Positions 9,015 through 17,411 of a DNA stretch of 64,000 nt are shown here, piece after piece. The DNA comes from Candidatus Poribacteria bacterium (lineage in GTDB: Bacteria; Poribacteria; WGA-4E; PCPOR2b). A model generated the notes under the pieces. The model saw nothing but the letters and a program-made list of their open reading frames with translations, was not told the origin of the DNA and did no database searches. The stretch's first letter is position 1; the number at the start of each line of letters is the position of its first letter. Made by a program: the position numbers and the translations under genes. Location: assembly GCA_022822785.1 (NCBI GenBank), contig JAJEAL010000117.1, positions 27,321 through 91,320 of the forward strand, written 5' to 3'.

Positions 9015-10349
9015 ATGCGTATTATCGGACCCCAACCGCAAATTTCCGTTGATCCCGCCGCAAGGTCTGTGCGTCCTCCTGACGCTTATCTCGATCTGTT
9101 GACACAAAATGAGCAGGAGTTTCAGAAATATGTGCGGCAGGTCGAATCGCAGCAAGCCTTCCAGCGTTTGGTTGACGAAGGTTATGTCCGAAAAACTGTC
9201 TTTCAAGGGCGAATTCCACGTCATCTGTATGAGGAGTTTCAAGACCGTCAGTTTGTGGAGTTTATGCAGGAGTTTGAGATAGAGGCACGCGGCGATTGGC
9301 AGCGCGATTTTTTTCGCGAGGATGCGCGGCGGCGTATCATGGAATTGTCGGTTAAGTATCGCGTACCGCGTGGACGGCTTCTTCACGCGCTTGAATACTG
9401 TCGTTACCTCAAGCGATCTTGGGCGGGATATGAAGATAATCTTGAGTTTCATCTACGCCTCGATGATCCGGAATTCCACGAGCCACCAACAGCGCAAATC
9501 CCGCTTGAATCGGCGGAACCGTATGAAGCACTTGCCAAGTTGACAGAGGCGTACGACATTACGCAGTCGGAGTTTGTCGAATATTTTATGGATGCGGGTG
9601 CCGAATCAGAGGATATCGCTGATGAGTTGGGAATTCCACTAAGCGCGATTCGTGAGATTCGCGATCTTGTAGATCGGGTACAAATTGCGAGCTCGGCGCA
9701 GGTTACGGTTATCAGTACACCGTCGTCGTCAGGTCAACCGTCTCAGGCAGTGGCGACGGTACGGCAACTTAACAACCCGCCCCGCGCGGAAATTTACGTT
9801 TCGTCGGAAATTGAGTATAATTCTCGCTATCAGATCCAGATCCCTAGCGATCAGGAAACCGACAAAGAAACAGGGCATCTCCTCGACCAGCTGCGCCTCA
9901 TCAATCAGCGCAAAAGCCTTACCTTCCGTATCGTTATGTTCATCTATGAATATCAGTATCGTTTCTTCGTCAGTGGGGAGGAGCTGCATCTTAAGCCTTT
10001 GAGTCAAGCACAACTCTCTAGAGAATCTGGCGAGCATGAGTCCACTGTCAGCCGCATTCTACAGGACAAATGTATTGATACGCCCACAGGTATCCTGCCG
10101 CTCAAGTTCTTTTGTCAGAGTAAGGGGGAGGTTGTTCGCCGCTTGATTGCTGTGCGAGAGCGCCAAGAATTGGCATCAGGTAAGCGTAAGAAACCGTACA
10201 GCGACGCTGAACTTGCGGATATCCTTGAACGGGAATACGATACCAAGATTGCCCGACGAACCGTCACCTACTATCGCAATAAATTTCAGGAGACCCCAAA
10301 GTTCTATACGCGCCGAAAAAAAATCAGTCAGAACAGTAAGAGCAGGTAA
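9015..10349 (+). CDS. rpoN: Divergent sigma-54 factor (RpoN)
   Basis: The C-terminal half is clearly sigma-54: 'LINQRKSLTFRIVMFIYEYQ', 'FFVSGEELHLKPLSQAQLS' and the helix-turn-helix 'GEHESTVSRILQDK', then 'TPTGILPLKFF', ending with an RpoN box 'ARRTVTYYR' (residues 413-421; consensus ARRTVAKYR). This part binds core polymerase and the -24 element. The N-terminal 230 residues are unusual: the glutamine-rich Region I that meets enhancer-binding proteins is not recognisable, and acidic helical sequence stands there, with 'DITQSEFVEYFMDAG' and 'ADELGIPLSAIREIRD'. I chose the ATG at 9015 because gaggaag precedes it; a TTG at 8991 is less likely. No activator gene is adjacent. Confidence 0.75.
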   Translation: MRIIGPQPQISVDPAARSVRPPDAYLDLLTQNEQEFQKYVRQVESQQAFQRLVDEGYVRKTVFQGRIPRHLYEEFQDRQFVEFMQEFEIEARGDWQRDFFREDARRRIMELSVKYRVPRGRLLHALEYCRYLKRSWAGYEDNLEFHLRLDDPEFHEPPTAQIPLESAEPYEALAKLTEAYDITQSEFVEYFMDAGAESEDIADELGIPLSAIREIRDLVDRVQIASSAQVTVISTPSSSGQPSQAVATVRQLNNPPRAEIYVSSEIEYNSRYQIQIPSDQETDKETGHLLDQLRLINQRKSLTFRIVMFIYEYQYRFFVSGEELHLKPLSQAQLSRESGEHESTVSRILQDKCIDTPTGILPLKFFCQSKGEVVRRLIAVRERQELASGKRKKPYSDAELADILEREYDTKIARRTVTYYRNKFQETPKFYTRRKKISQNSKSR

Positions 10350-10712
10350 CGCGGTTTTGGGGTGCTATTTTGTAAGGATTCAGTTCATCTAAAAGGTTGG
10401 GGGAATGGCTACGGGGTTTCGGCAAAAACCTGTGAACTGAACAGATATATCTCTGTCTCTGGGTCCTGCCATGCGCCCTCCGGCAGCTGCGCTTTTTTGC
10501 AAACCTGCTGGAGGAATTGGTTCCGGTTCCAGTTATGCGCTGTTGCAGCTTGGACAGTAGCAATCCGCTTTATACAGAACATTGCGGTTCATCTCTCCGT
10601 TTTTTAGAGACTTGTCCATTTCTTCATTGACACTCACCATCTCGTGTGCTACACTTGAAATCCATAGAAACATGCAGCTGTTCTGTTTATCAATCAGATT
10701 GGGGGTAATCGC
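10350..10712. other. Intergenic region, no gene recognised
   Basis: This 363-bp stretch between rpoN and the Lon-domain gene has no convincing reading frame; those present on both strands are short and of random composition. It contains a GC-rich segment around 10466-10520 with a gcgc...gcgc palindrome and 'gcagctgc', and a small hairpin (acaga...tctgt) near 10441-10457. A structured RNA or leader is possible, but I match it to no known RNA family. Confidence 0.4.
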
Positions 10713-11420
10713 ATGCAAACCGACGCAATCCAAGAACTCGCTGAAGATGAAATGCCCCTTTTTCCGTTGGAGGTTGTGCTGTTTCCGGGGGGTGTCTTGC
10801 CACTTCATATTTTTGAGCAAAGATATCGATTAATGATCCAATACTGCTTGGACAATAATCGACTTTTCGGCATCGTCCTCATCAAAAGGGGGGACGAAGT
10901 GGGTGAACATGCCGAACCGTATCTCGTTGGAACTGCGGTCAAAATCCTAGAGGTCGATCGTCTCGAAGATGGCAGGATGAACCTCATAACGCTTGGACAA
11001 CACCGGTTTGAAATTATGAAAATTCGGCGGGATCTGCCTTATTTAGTTGGTCAGGTCCGGGCGTTGGAAATAGATGATACAGAAACCTCCGAGGACGCAG
11101 AGACGCGTGTTGTTAGAGCCATCCAATTATACCGAACTTACGAATCGTTGTTAGCTGATTTGGTTCCCGAATGGAAAACTGTGGACGAAATTCCAACGAT
11201 ACCTGACCATCTATCGTACCAGATTGCGACACGGCTCCAGATTCCCTTGACAGACAAACAACAGTTGATAGAAACATTGTCTATACATCAGCTTTTGGAC
11301 AGAGAAATCGAACTGCTTGAACGAGAAAATAAAAGATTAAAAATAAGCTTACTTGCTCGAAGAAGTTTTGAGAAACATGACACTAACATATCACCGTGGA
11401 AAAACGCCTTTCTGAATTAA
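10713..11420 (+). CDS. Lon N-terminal substrate-binding domain protein
   Basis: A 235-aa protein consisting of the Lon (S16) N-terminal domain without the AAA+ ATPase or protease. The diagnostic stretch is 'MPLFPLEVVLFPGGVLPLHI' (residues about 10-29), followed by 'FEQRYRLMIQYCL' and 'LVGTAVKILEVDRLEDGRMN'. The C-terminal part is helical ('LSIHQLLDREIELLERENKR'). Such stand-alone domains are widespread and probably bind unfolded proteins or act as adaptors; the precise role is not established. It begins a probable cluster with pgsA and two small genes on the same strand. Confidence 0.88.
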   Translation: MQTDAIQELAEDEMPLFPLEVVLFPGGVLPLHIFEQRYRLMIQYCLDNNRLFGIVLIKRGDEVGEHAEPYLVGTAVKILEVDRLEDGRMNLITLGQHRFEIMKIRRDLPYLVGQVRALEIDDTETSEDAETRVVRAIQLYRTYESLLADLVPEWKTVDEIPTIPDHLSYQIATRLQIPLTDKQQLIETLSIHQLLDREIELLERENKRLKISLLARRSFEKHDTNISPWKNAFLN

Positions 11421-11463
11421 ACGGCGATTCTTTTCGTCGCCTCACTTGAAATCGAGGACAACG

Positions 11464-12087
11464 ATGCAACGTCAACTTGCTTCAAATTGCTCTCCTCAAA
11501 CACCTGGTTCTTTTATTCCAGCCCGAAATTTTTTCTATGTCAGCAACCTGTTGTCGATAGTACGACTTGGATTGACTCCATTTCTTTTTTACACCATCAT
11601 TCGTCAATCTCACTTCGCGGCTCTGATAATAGGGGCGTTAGCAATCCTAACTGACATGCTTGATGGTTACTTCGCACGCCGTCTGAATCAGCGCACCAAT
11701 CTGGGTAAGGTTCTGGATCCAATTGCTGATAAGGCGATAATCAGTGCGGTCATTATCGCTCTCATTTTATCAAATTCAAGTCTCCCGCTGTGGGCTTTTG
11801 GCATTGTAATTGTTCGAGATATTTTGATTGTGATTGCCAACATCTTTTTGTTCCATCGGACGCAAACGATTGCCCGATCTAACGTATGGGGTAAATGTAC
11901 TACCTTTTTCCTTGCAACCGCGTTGGTCCTTTACATTCTAGCGAACAGCGAATTAATTCCTTCATTTGCTCCTTTTTACGTTTTGTGTGTCGGTTTGGTG
12001 TTTGCGTTGATTTCAATCTCGAACTATGGTTGGCATCTGTTGCGCGTGCTACAGGAGAACAAAACCCAAGCTAAAAAAGCAACGTAA
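11464..12087 (+). CDS. pgsA: CDP-alcohol phosphatidyltransferase, probably CDP-diacylglycerol-glycerol-3-phosphate 3-phosphatidyltransferase
   Basis: A 207-aa integral membrane enzyme with the complete CDP-alcohol phosphatidyltransferase motif D-x2-D-G-x2-A-R-x8-G-x3-D-x3-D, seen as 'DMLDGYFARRLNQRTNLGKV' followed by 'LDPIADK'. The aspartates bind the metal and catalyse transfer of the phosphatidyl group from CDP-diacylglycerol to an alcohol; the N-terminal 'FYVSNLLSIVRLGLTPFLF' is typical of PgsA. The product would be phosphatidylglycerophosphate, the precursor of phosphatidylglycerol and cardiolipin. Further membrane helices follow. The ATG at 11464 has gagga upstream; the TTG at 11446 does not fit. 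A phosphatidylinositol- or cardiolipin-type specificity cannot be excluded. Confidence 0.88.
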   Translation: MQRQLASNCSPQTPGSFIPARNFFYVSNLLSIVRLGLTPFLFYTIIRQSHFAALIIGALAILTDMLDGYFARRLNQRTNLGKVLDPIADKAIISAVIIALILSNSSLPLWAFGIVIVRDILIVIANIFLFHRTQTIARSNVWGKCTTFFLATALVLYILANSELIPSFAPFYVLCVGLVFALISISNYGWHLLRVLQENKTQAKKAT

Positions 12088-12111
12088 CCGTCAAATCAAA
12101 GAACGGAAAAC

Positions 12112-12600
12112 ATGGCAACTCCGCTCACCGTAGCCGAAATTACGAATATGATTGGCGTTGAAGAGTCTATCATCCGACAAACGCTTGAACGCCGTGACGA
12201 AGATCTCGTCCCTTATTTGCGTGACCCTGACGCATCTAGAAAAGAAGCGGATGCCAATGTTCCCCGCCCTCAGACGTTGCTTTTAGAACGTGAGGGGCTG
12301 CCCTTACTTATCACCAAACTCGCTTTTAATATTCCGACCTCAGACATTATTGAAAACCTCGCCTGTCAACTGTTGCACCTCACACTTGTTCAAGAACAGA
12401 ATGCCGATCTAACAAGTAAACACCAAGAGCTACAGGAACAGAGTGAGCGGTTGCAACACCACATCAAAGAGTTACAGCTGAGGGTTGATTCCCTAGAGAG
12501 TGAGCTAGCAGAGCAAATCCAGCTACGGGAAAAGGCTGAAGCCGAATCTCGCAAAGGCTTTTGGGGCATCTTCGGACGACGGGCATCCAAAGGTTCCTAG
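12112..12600 (+). CDS. Hypothetical protein with N-terminal helical domain and C-terminal coiled coil
   Basis: A 162-aa protein I do not recognise. The first 30 residues ('LTVAEITNMIGVEESIIRQT') look like a helix-turn-helix. Residues about 90-150 form a coiled coil rich in Gln, Glu and Leu ('LTSKHQELQEQSERLQHHIK'), and the tail is short and basic ('GFWGIFGRRASKGS'). It lies 24 bp after pgsA and 42 bp before a membrane protein gene, so it is probably co-transcribed with them. A role as a small DNA-binding or membrane-associated scaffold is only a guess. Confidence 0.6.
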   Translation: MATPLTVAEITNMIGVEESIIRQTLERRDEDLVPYLRDPDASRKEADANVPRPQTLLLEREGLPLLITKLAFNIPTSDIIENLACQLLHLTLVQEQNADLTSKHQELQEQSERLQHHIKELQLRVDSLESELAEQIQLREKAEAESRKGFWGIFGRRASKGS

Positions 12601-12642
12601 GAGTTTTCTGGCGAGCTACACCCGTTTCAGAAGAGTCAGCCA

Positions 12643-13236
12643 ATGGGAAAGCAGCGTCGTAATCAGCTACTTGTTATCGGGACACTCATTATCGGTTTAG
12701 TACTACTTTATCAACCGTATTCAGTCCTGCTTCGGGGAGCTGCTTTACTGCTACTGATTATTTCCGCTATCTTATCCGCTCTCTCCTTTTCAGAAAAGCG
12801 AATCATCGAAGTTATCGCTGGGTTAGGACTTATCGCCGGTTTTTCATTTCTCTATCTGCCCGTTCCCGCCGTTTTACACAGCTCTGCTTTTCACCTCCTT
12901 GCTGCGGGTGCAATCGCTTTTGGCATGACAACAAGCCTAATCAGATTCTCTGAAATTGCAGCAGGAGTTGTCGTGATAGCCGGGCTTGTGTCGCTCTACC
13001 AATCCCTTAGCCAACTCTTGCAAAGCAGCGGATTACACCTTATCTTGACGGGTATAATTGTGCTCGCTATTGTTTCCCCACGAAAACTGCTAATCGAGCG
13101 TGTCTCAATCGGCGGAATTGTGCTTGGATTGGTCTTCCTTTGTCAGCCTTTTGCCATCTTGCTGTATCAAACAGGCTTTCAGGTTCTCCTCGGCGGCTTG
13201 ACTGGGTTTATTGTTGTTGCACATAGAGCGGCGTAA
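12643..13236 (+). CDS. Membrane protein made of four 48-residue hairpin repeats
   Basis: A 197-aa, almost entirely hydrophobic protein. It is built from four tandem repeats of exactly 48 residues, each reading roughly 'I.GL..LYQP...LL.......L...I', with equivalent positions at Tyr23, Tyr71, Tyr119 and Cys167. Each unit would form a helical hairpin, giving about eight membrane segments. The units are 'GLVLLYQPYSVLL', 'GFSFLYLPVPAVL', 'GLVSLYQSLSQLL' and 'GLVFLCQPFAILL'. No charged residues suggest a transport path, and I match it to no named family. It ends a four-gene same-strand cluster with the Lon-domain gene, pgsA and the coiled-coil gene. Confidence 0.8.
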   Translation: MGKQRRNQLLVIGTLIIGLVLLYQPYSVLLRGAALLLLIISAILSALSFSEKRIIEVIAGLGLIAGFSFLYLPVPAVLHSSAFHLLAAGAIAFGMTTSLIRFSEIAAGVVVIAGLVSLYQSLSQLLQSSGLHLILTGIIVLAIVSPRKLLIERVSIGGIVLGLVFLCQPFAILLYQTGFQVLLGGLTGFIVVAHRAA

Positions 13237-13250
13237 TGCTATATCACAGC

Positions 13251-13985
13251 CTAACGGAAACTGCGTTTTATCTGCCCCCAAGTAGCTGTGAGTTTTCTCT
13301 GGGGCTGCACGGCAAGGTCATCCCATCGAGCTTCAAAGTTGTCGAAGTGAGCGATATTACCGCCCCCAGTCGATAGGTAAATTCTACCCTCATCGTAGCT
13401 ATTATCAAGGAAATCTAGCATTTTTTCGCCATCAACAAACATTTGAAACCGATTGCCCTTTGCAATGACCTTCAATCGATACCATGTATCCAATTGAACA
13501 TTAAAAGGAGAAAATTTGAGAACTTTTGGTACGATAAGTACGCGTTGTCCTCTTCCCCGACGAGGTAGTAGGTCTCCTACATGCCAAATCACTGCTCCAA
13601 GCCCCTTGGTTTTATCTGCGTTTCTACCTATCAAGAAGTTATAAGTTAAGTCATATTGAAGTGTTGGGTGCTTATCGTTCTCAAATAAAGCATGCGCGCG
13701 CAGCCCAATGAGCGGACCATTGGCAACGGCCCCAGCCACTAACTTGCGGATTTTCACAGATACTGTTATCTCATAATCTCTTGCAACCACACCATCAACA
13801 GCAATGATAACCGTGGATTTGCGAGAACCGAGAACCAATTCACCGTTTTGAATACCTCCATCTTCGGCATCTTGTACAAACGTCCAGCCTTTTAAATCAC
13901 CATCGTTGAAATCATCACGAAATATCCCTGCCCATGTTGATGATGCGAATAACGTAAGTATCAGCATAACCATTATGTACTTCAT
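13251..13985 (-). CDS. Secreted concanavalin A-like (LamG / DUF1080-type) protein
   Basis: A 244-aa protein with a signal peptide ('MVMLILTLFASSTWAG', cut probably after Trp-Ala). The mature part is a beta-sandwich of the laminin-G / DUF1080 kind: 'FRDDFNDGDLKGWTFVQD' at the start, 'YEITVSVKIRKL', 'WYRLKVIAKGNRFQMFVDG' and 'IYLSTGGGNIAHFDNFEARW' near the end. Such domains often bind or cleave polysaccharide, but no catalytic residues can be assigned. It is probably exported. The gene lies between a plus-strand cluster ending at 13236 and the PhyH fusion gene. Confidence 0.75.
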   Translation of the reverse strand: MKYIMVMLILTLFASSTWAGIFRDDFNDGDLKGWTFVQDAEDGGIQNGELVLGSRKSTVIIAVDGVVARDYEITVSVKIRKLVAGAVANGPLIGLRAHALFENDKHPTLQYDLTYNFLIGRNADKTKGLGAVIWHVGDLLPRRGRGQRVLIVPKVLKFSPFNVQLDTWYRLKVIAKGNRFQMFVDGEKMLDFLDNSYDEGRIYLSTGGGNIAHFDNFEARWDDLAVQPQRKLTATWGQIKRSFR

Positions 13986-14090
13986 GTCGCATCACCTGTG
14001 TTCAGATAGAGTCAGTTCTATTTGGAGTTTAGACTTCCAAAGCCTTTGAAATTTCGGAAGCCTAAACGGATATAATCATCGATCTGCTCC

Positions 14091-15626
14091 CTAAGGTGCA
14101 TACAAATTCCGTGACCGGTACTGGAAGAAGATCATCCGGCGGTTCTGTTCTCCGGTCCAGGGATATGCTCCGTGGGTTTGGGCGGAGGCGAGGAAAAGGA
14201 GCACATCGCCTGCCTTCATCTCTATATGCCGTACCATGTCCATCTCGTTATCGCACGTCCGGATTCCGTCAGGCATGGGATAGTGTGTCTTATGACTACC
14301 CGGCACACAGACAAAGCCGCCGTCCGCCAAGGTAACATCGCGCAATTGCCAAGCGACATTGAGGTACTCACTATAGACGCGGCCATTTTGTTGGCGGTAG
14401 TGGTTTGCCACCCGTGGTGGGTAGCCGTTGGCGTGTAGAGCATGTCCGGATGATCCTTTTCCCGACAGGAACCCATTGCACATCATACACTCATACCCGC
14501 TGCCCATGATCCAGTTCATGCGTTGAATCAGGGCGGGATGAGCGATCATCCTTTGGAACGGCTCGCCATACGGTGCGGGCAGCTGCCACGGGTTACCCAT
14601 TGACGATCTGCCGACCCCTGTTCCCGCTAACGGTTTTGAGTCTCCAGCCGCGGAGCCGCCTGTGCTGATTTGGTCGGGGTTGGCGTCAATCGCTTCGTTA
14701 GCGGCTGCTAGCCAATCCGCGTCCATCACTCCCCGTAAGACGAGGTGACCACACAGATCCCAGTGAAAAAATTCCTTCTCATCAATCCCCGAATCCGGGT
14801 CCCGTTTATAGATCGAAGGGTGAAGAATACCGGGCTCCGCTGACAGCGAGACTGTCTTACCATCCGAATGCACTACAGGCGGCGGATAGCCTCGATTCGG
14901 GTTGTGCAACACGGCGCGCTGCACGGGGGTTAGTTCCGCGGTCCATTCGGGCATCGTGTCGTCCTCGCCCGTAATTTCAGACGCTGCGGACGGTCGGACG
15001 CCGGCGCTGATATAGCCACATTCGAGCAAGCGTTGTGGTCCTTGTCCTTGCCATGGACGTATCCCCCACATCACGGACTCGGCGCACAACAACAGATCGC
15101 CTGCCTGTAAGGTCGGCTGCACGACTAGTCCCATATCGTCGTCCCCACTCACAAGATCTTGAGGAGCATCAACCGAACTGTTATGGCTCGCTGAAACCAC
15201 CACCAACCCGCCATCGTCTTCATTTACATCCGCTATCGCCCATATCGCTCGCAACCCCTGACAGAACCGGGTTCCACTGTGGTGACGATAAGCTCGGGAC
15301 CAGTCTTGCCATTCGCTGCCGCCCGACAAGGGCACCCTAGCGTCTTCGGAGCCATTGGTGTTCACCTCAAGCAGGTGCGGGGAACGGTCGAGAAGGAAAT
15401 CTTCGCCGCAGATTGCCTCCACATATTGGGTCAGCACGGGGTGGTCGCGCAGGAAGTGCAAACCAGCGCAGGAAGATACGCACGATGGGGATGCAGTGTT
15501 TCCTAACTGATCGAGCGCTTCGTTGCATGCCTTTAGTTGATCAGGGGTCAGCACGCCGGGGATGATTAGATAACCTGTTACGTCGAAATGATAGTTTTCT
15601 TCGTTAGTCATTTCTCTTTTATCCAT
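14091..15626 (-). CDS. Tandem double PhyH-domain protein, first domain degenerate
   Basis: A 511-aa protein with two PhyH-like domains, about residues 8-240 and 290-511; each begins with 'HFDVTGYLIIPGVL' or 'HWDLCGHLVLRGVM'. The second has 'ALHANGY' (His398, with Asn400 where Asp is expected), 'VAWQLRDVTLADGG', 'CVPGSHKTHY' and distal 'THGAYPW' (His485). In the first, the proximal histidine is replaced (leucine in 'VPLSGGSEW') and the distal position is Trp ('VMWGIRPW'), so it probably binds no iron and may serve structure or substrate recognition. The ATG at 15626 has aaggaaa upstream and clears the preceding gene's stop; the longer frame to 15746 would overlap that gene. It is likely translated from one transcript with the gene at 15649. 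Confidence 0.85.
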   Translation of the reverse strand: MDKREMTNEENYHFDVTGYLIIPGVLTPDQLKACNEALDQLGNTASPSCVSSCAGLHFLRDHPVLTQYVEAICGEDFLLDRSPHLLEVNTNGSEDARVPLSGGSEWQDWSRAYRHHSGTRFCQGLRAIWAIADVNEDDGGLVVVSASHNSSVDAPQDLVSGDDDMGLVVQPTLQAGDLLLCAESVMWGIRPWQGQGPQRLLECGYISAGVRPSAASEITGEDDTMPEWTAELTPVQRAVLHNPNRGYPPPVVHSDGKTVSLSAEPGILHPSIYKRDPDSGIDEKEFFHWDLCGHLVLRGVMDADWLAAANEAIDANPDQISTGGSAAGDSKPLAGTGVGRSSMGNPWQLPAPYGEPFQRMIAHPALIQRMNWIMGSGYECMMCNGFLSGKGSSGHALHANGYPPRVANHYRQQNGRVYSEYLNVAWQLRDVTLADGGFVCVPGSHKTHYPMPDGIRTCDNEMDMVRHIEMKAGDVLLFLASAQTHGAYPWTGEQNRRMIFFQYRSRNLYAP

Positions 15627-15648
15627 AACGGTTTCCTTTCTTATCTCT

Positions 15649-16443
15649 TTATTTAACGGGTGGTCTACGAGGTGTGATTGGTTGGACAATTGCTCGCCGC
15701 TCCGGTGTGAGTCGCGCCAGTAACCCCTCAGAAGGGACATAGGCAAACCGATGTGCGTACAGCGAGGGGAGATAGCGAAAGATAATCATGCGCCGCTCGC
15801 CGGGATTCCTTCGCTCTGCGGAACCGTGGCACAAACAATCATTGAATAACAGAGCATCGCCAGCGTTCAGATATACCTCCGTAGCGCCTTCAAGCATTTC
15901 GCCCGGACCGCTAGAGATACCTGAGTTTTGGTTTTGCATGGGGTGTGGAAGGTCTGACTTGTGGCTGCCGGGGATTATGACCGTCGGTCCATCGCCCCAA
16001 GCCACATCGGTCAAAGGGACCATTAAGGTCAACAGACAACAACACCATTCGCCTTTACTGCGACCCGTGCGGTTGCGGCTGTCGGGGACATGGCCTCCAG
16101 AATGGACGCCGATATATCCACCTTTACCACGTATGTTAATGAATCCTTCGTTGATGAATGGTCGATCGCGGGGACCGATATAGTGGCGGACCAGATCAAT
16201 CCAAGCGGGGTGATCGATGAGTCGTTCAAAAATCTCTCCGCCTTCGATGATATTTTGCAGGTTCATCCCATCAATTCCGCCATAGGTGTGGACATCTATA
16301 TTGCCGTACCACTGATCGATTTGCAGGGGGGGCAGCGCATCAAGAAAATCGTTCATCGCACGGAGGTGATCGGGATCAATTGCCCCCTTGATAACTGTGT
16401 AACCGTGTAGATCAAACAGGTATTCTTCCATCGGAGTTGGCAT
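15649..16443 (-). CDS. PhyH family oxygenase with H-x-G motif
   Basis: A 264-aa PhyH-superfamily protein. It starts 'LFDLHGYTVIKGAIDPDHL'. The proximal motif is 'VHSGGH' with His114 and Gly116 in place of the usual Asp; the distal ligand is 'CHGSAER' (His206) followed by 'ERRMIIFRYLPS' for the co-substrate. The 'TVIIPGSHKSDL' strand is typical. A missing carboxylate is the hallmark of Fe/2-oxoglutarate halogenases (Ala or Gly there), but other non-halogenating homologues lack it too, so the activity is open. The ATG has aaggag 7 nt upstream. It precedes the double-domain gene by 22 bp on the same strand. Confidence 0.85.
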   Translation of the reverse strand: MPTPMEEYLFDLHGYTVIKGAIDPDHLRAMNDFLDALPPLQIDQWYGNIDVHTYGGIDGMNLQNIIEGGEIFERLIDHPAWIDLVRHYIGPRDRPFINEGFINIRGKGGYIGVHSGGHVPDSRNRTGRSKGEWCCCLLTLMVPLTDVAWGDGPTVIIPGSHKSDLPHPMQNQNSGISSGPGEMLEGATEVYLNAGDALLFNDCLCHGSAERRNPGERRMIIFRYLPSLYAHRFAYVPSEGLLARLTPERRAIVQPITPRRPPVK

Positions 16444-16628
16444 GTTCTATCTCCTTGACTCGAACAGTGAGCGGAAAGGGATTGAACGTTTCAATGTCTG
16501 CCGATATTGTAAATGAACTTTTGGGAAAAAGCAATAACTGATTTCGCCGGAGGTCCTTCCATTTTACTCGTTGCTTAAAATTTCAATGTGCTATATAATC
16601 GGATATCCTGAAGGAGTGAAGAGTTATT

Positions 16629-17384
16629 ATGGCCACTAAATCAAGCATTGAATGGACCGAAGCCACTTGGAATCCGGTGACAGGCTGCACAAAGATCAGT
16701 CCCGGCTGTAAACATTGTTATGCGGAAAGAATGTCCTTTCGTCTGAAAGCAATGGGGCAACGGAACTACGTAAACGGATTCGATCTCACACTCCATGAGC
16801 GGATGTTAGAAAAACCCCTTTCATGGAAAAAGCCGCAGTTGATTTTTGTCAATTCAATGAGTGACCTATTTCATGATGAGGTTCCTATAGACTTTATCCT
16901 GAAAGTCTTTGGTGTGATGCGGTGTGCTTCTTGGCATCAGTTCCAGGTTCTGACAAAGCGTTCTCAGCGGTTGCTGGAGTTGAACGATCAAATTGATTGG
17001 CCAAATAATGTATGGATGGGCGTCAGCGTTGAAAACCAAGACTACACCTTCCGCATCGATCATCTGAGAAAAACGGATGCCGTAACCAAATTCCTCTCTC
17101 TTGAACCGTTGCTCGGTCCACTTTCAGGTTTGAATTTGGGGCAAATTGATTGGGTGATTGTTGGCGGCGAGTCGGGACCAGGGGCGAGGCCGATGTACGA
17201 AGAATGGGTCATCCAGATTCGGGATCAATGCAATGCGGCGGAGGTTCCGCTTTTTGTCAAACAGATGGGTGAGTCTTGGGCAAAGATTAAGAAAGTGAAA
17301 AGCAAAAAAGGCGGCAATATGGAGGAATGGCCAAAAAATTTACAGATACGAGATTATCCCTCATCAATTGTTGCTGCAGGATAG
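16629..17384 (+). CDS. Phage Gp37/Gp68-like (DUF5131) protein
   Basis: A 251-aa protein that begins with the family signature '[15 protein letters not shown]' and continues '[16 protein letters not shown]', giving three cysteines at 20, 27 and 30 (C-x6-C-x2-C). This recalls the iron-sulphur motif of radical SAM enzymes. Later motifs are '[11 protein letters not shown]', '[11 protein letters not shown]', 'WMGVSVENQ' and '[16 protein letters not shown]', all characteristic. The family was named from phage proteins but is common in bacterial accessory DNA; its biochemical function is not established. It is followed 27 bp later by an oxidoreductase gene. Confidence 0.88.
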   Translation: MATKSSIEWTEATWNPVTGCTKISPGCKHCYAERMSFRLKAMGQRNYVNGFDLTLHERMLEKPLSWKKPQLIFVNSMSDLFHDEVPIDFILKVFGVMRCASWHQFQVLTKRSQRLLELNDQIDWPNNVWMGVSVENQDYTFRIDHLRKTDAVTKFLSLEPLLGPLSGLNLGQIDWVIVGGESGPGARPMYEEWVIQIRDQCNAAEVPLFVKQMGESWAKIKKVKSKKGGNMEEWPKNLQIRDYPSSIVAAG

Positions 17385-17411
17385 GCGTATAGTGTTTCGA
17401 GGAGGTCCGTA

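Noticed and set aside
10441..10560. The GC-rich segment as 6S, SRP or tmRNA.
   Set aside because: None of the conserved motifs of these RNAs (such as the SRP domain IV loop) can be found on either strand.
10324..10820. Several small frames on both strands in the spacer after rpoN.
   Set aside because: Random composition, overlap with each other and with the well-supported Lon-domain gene start.
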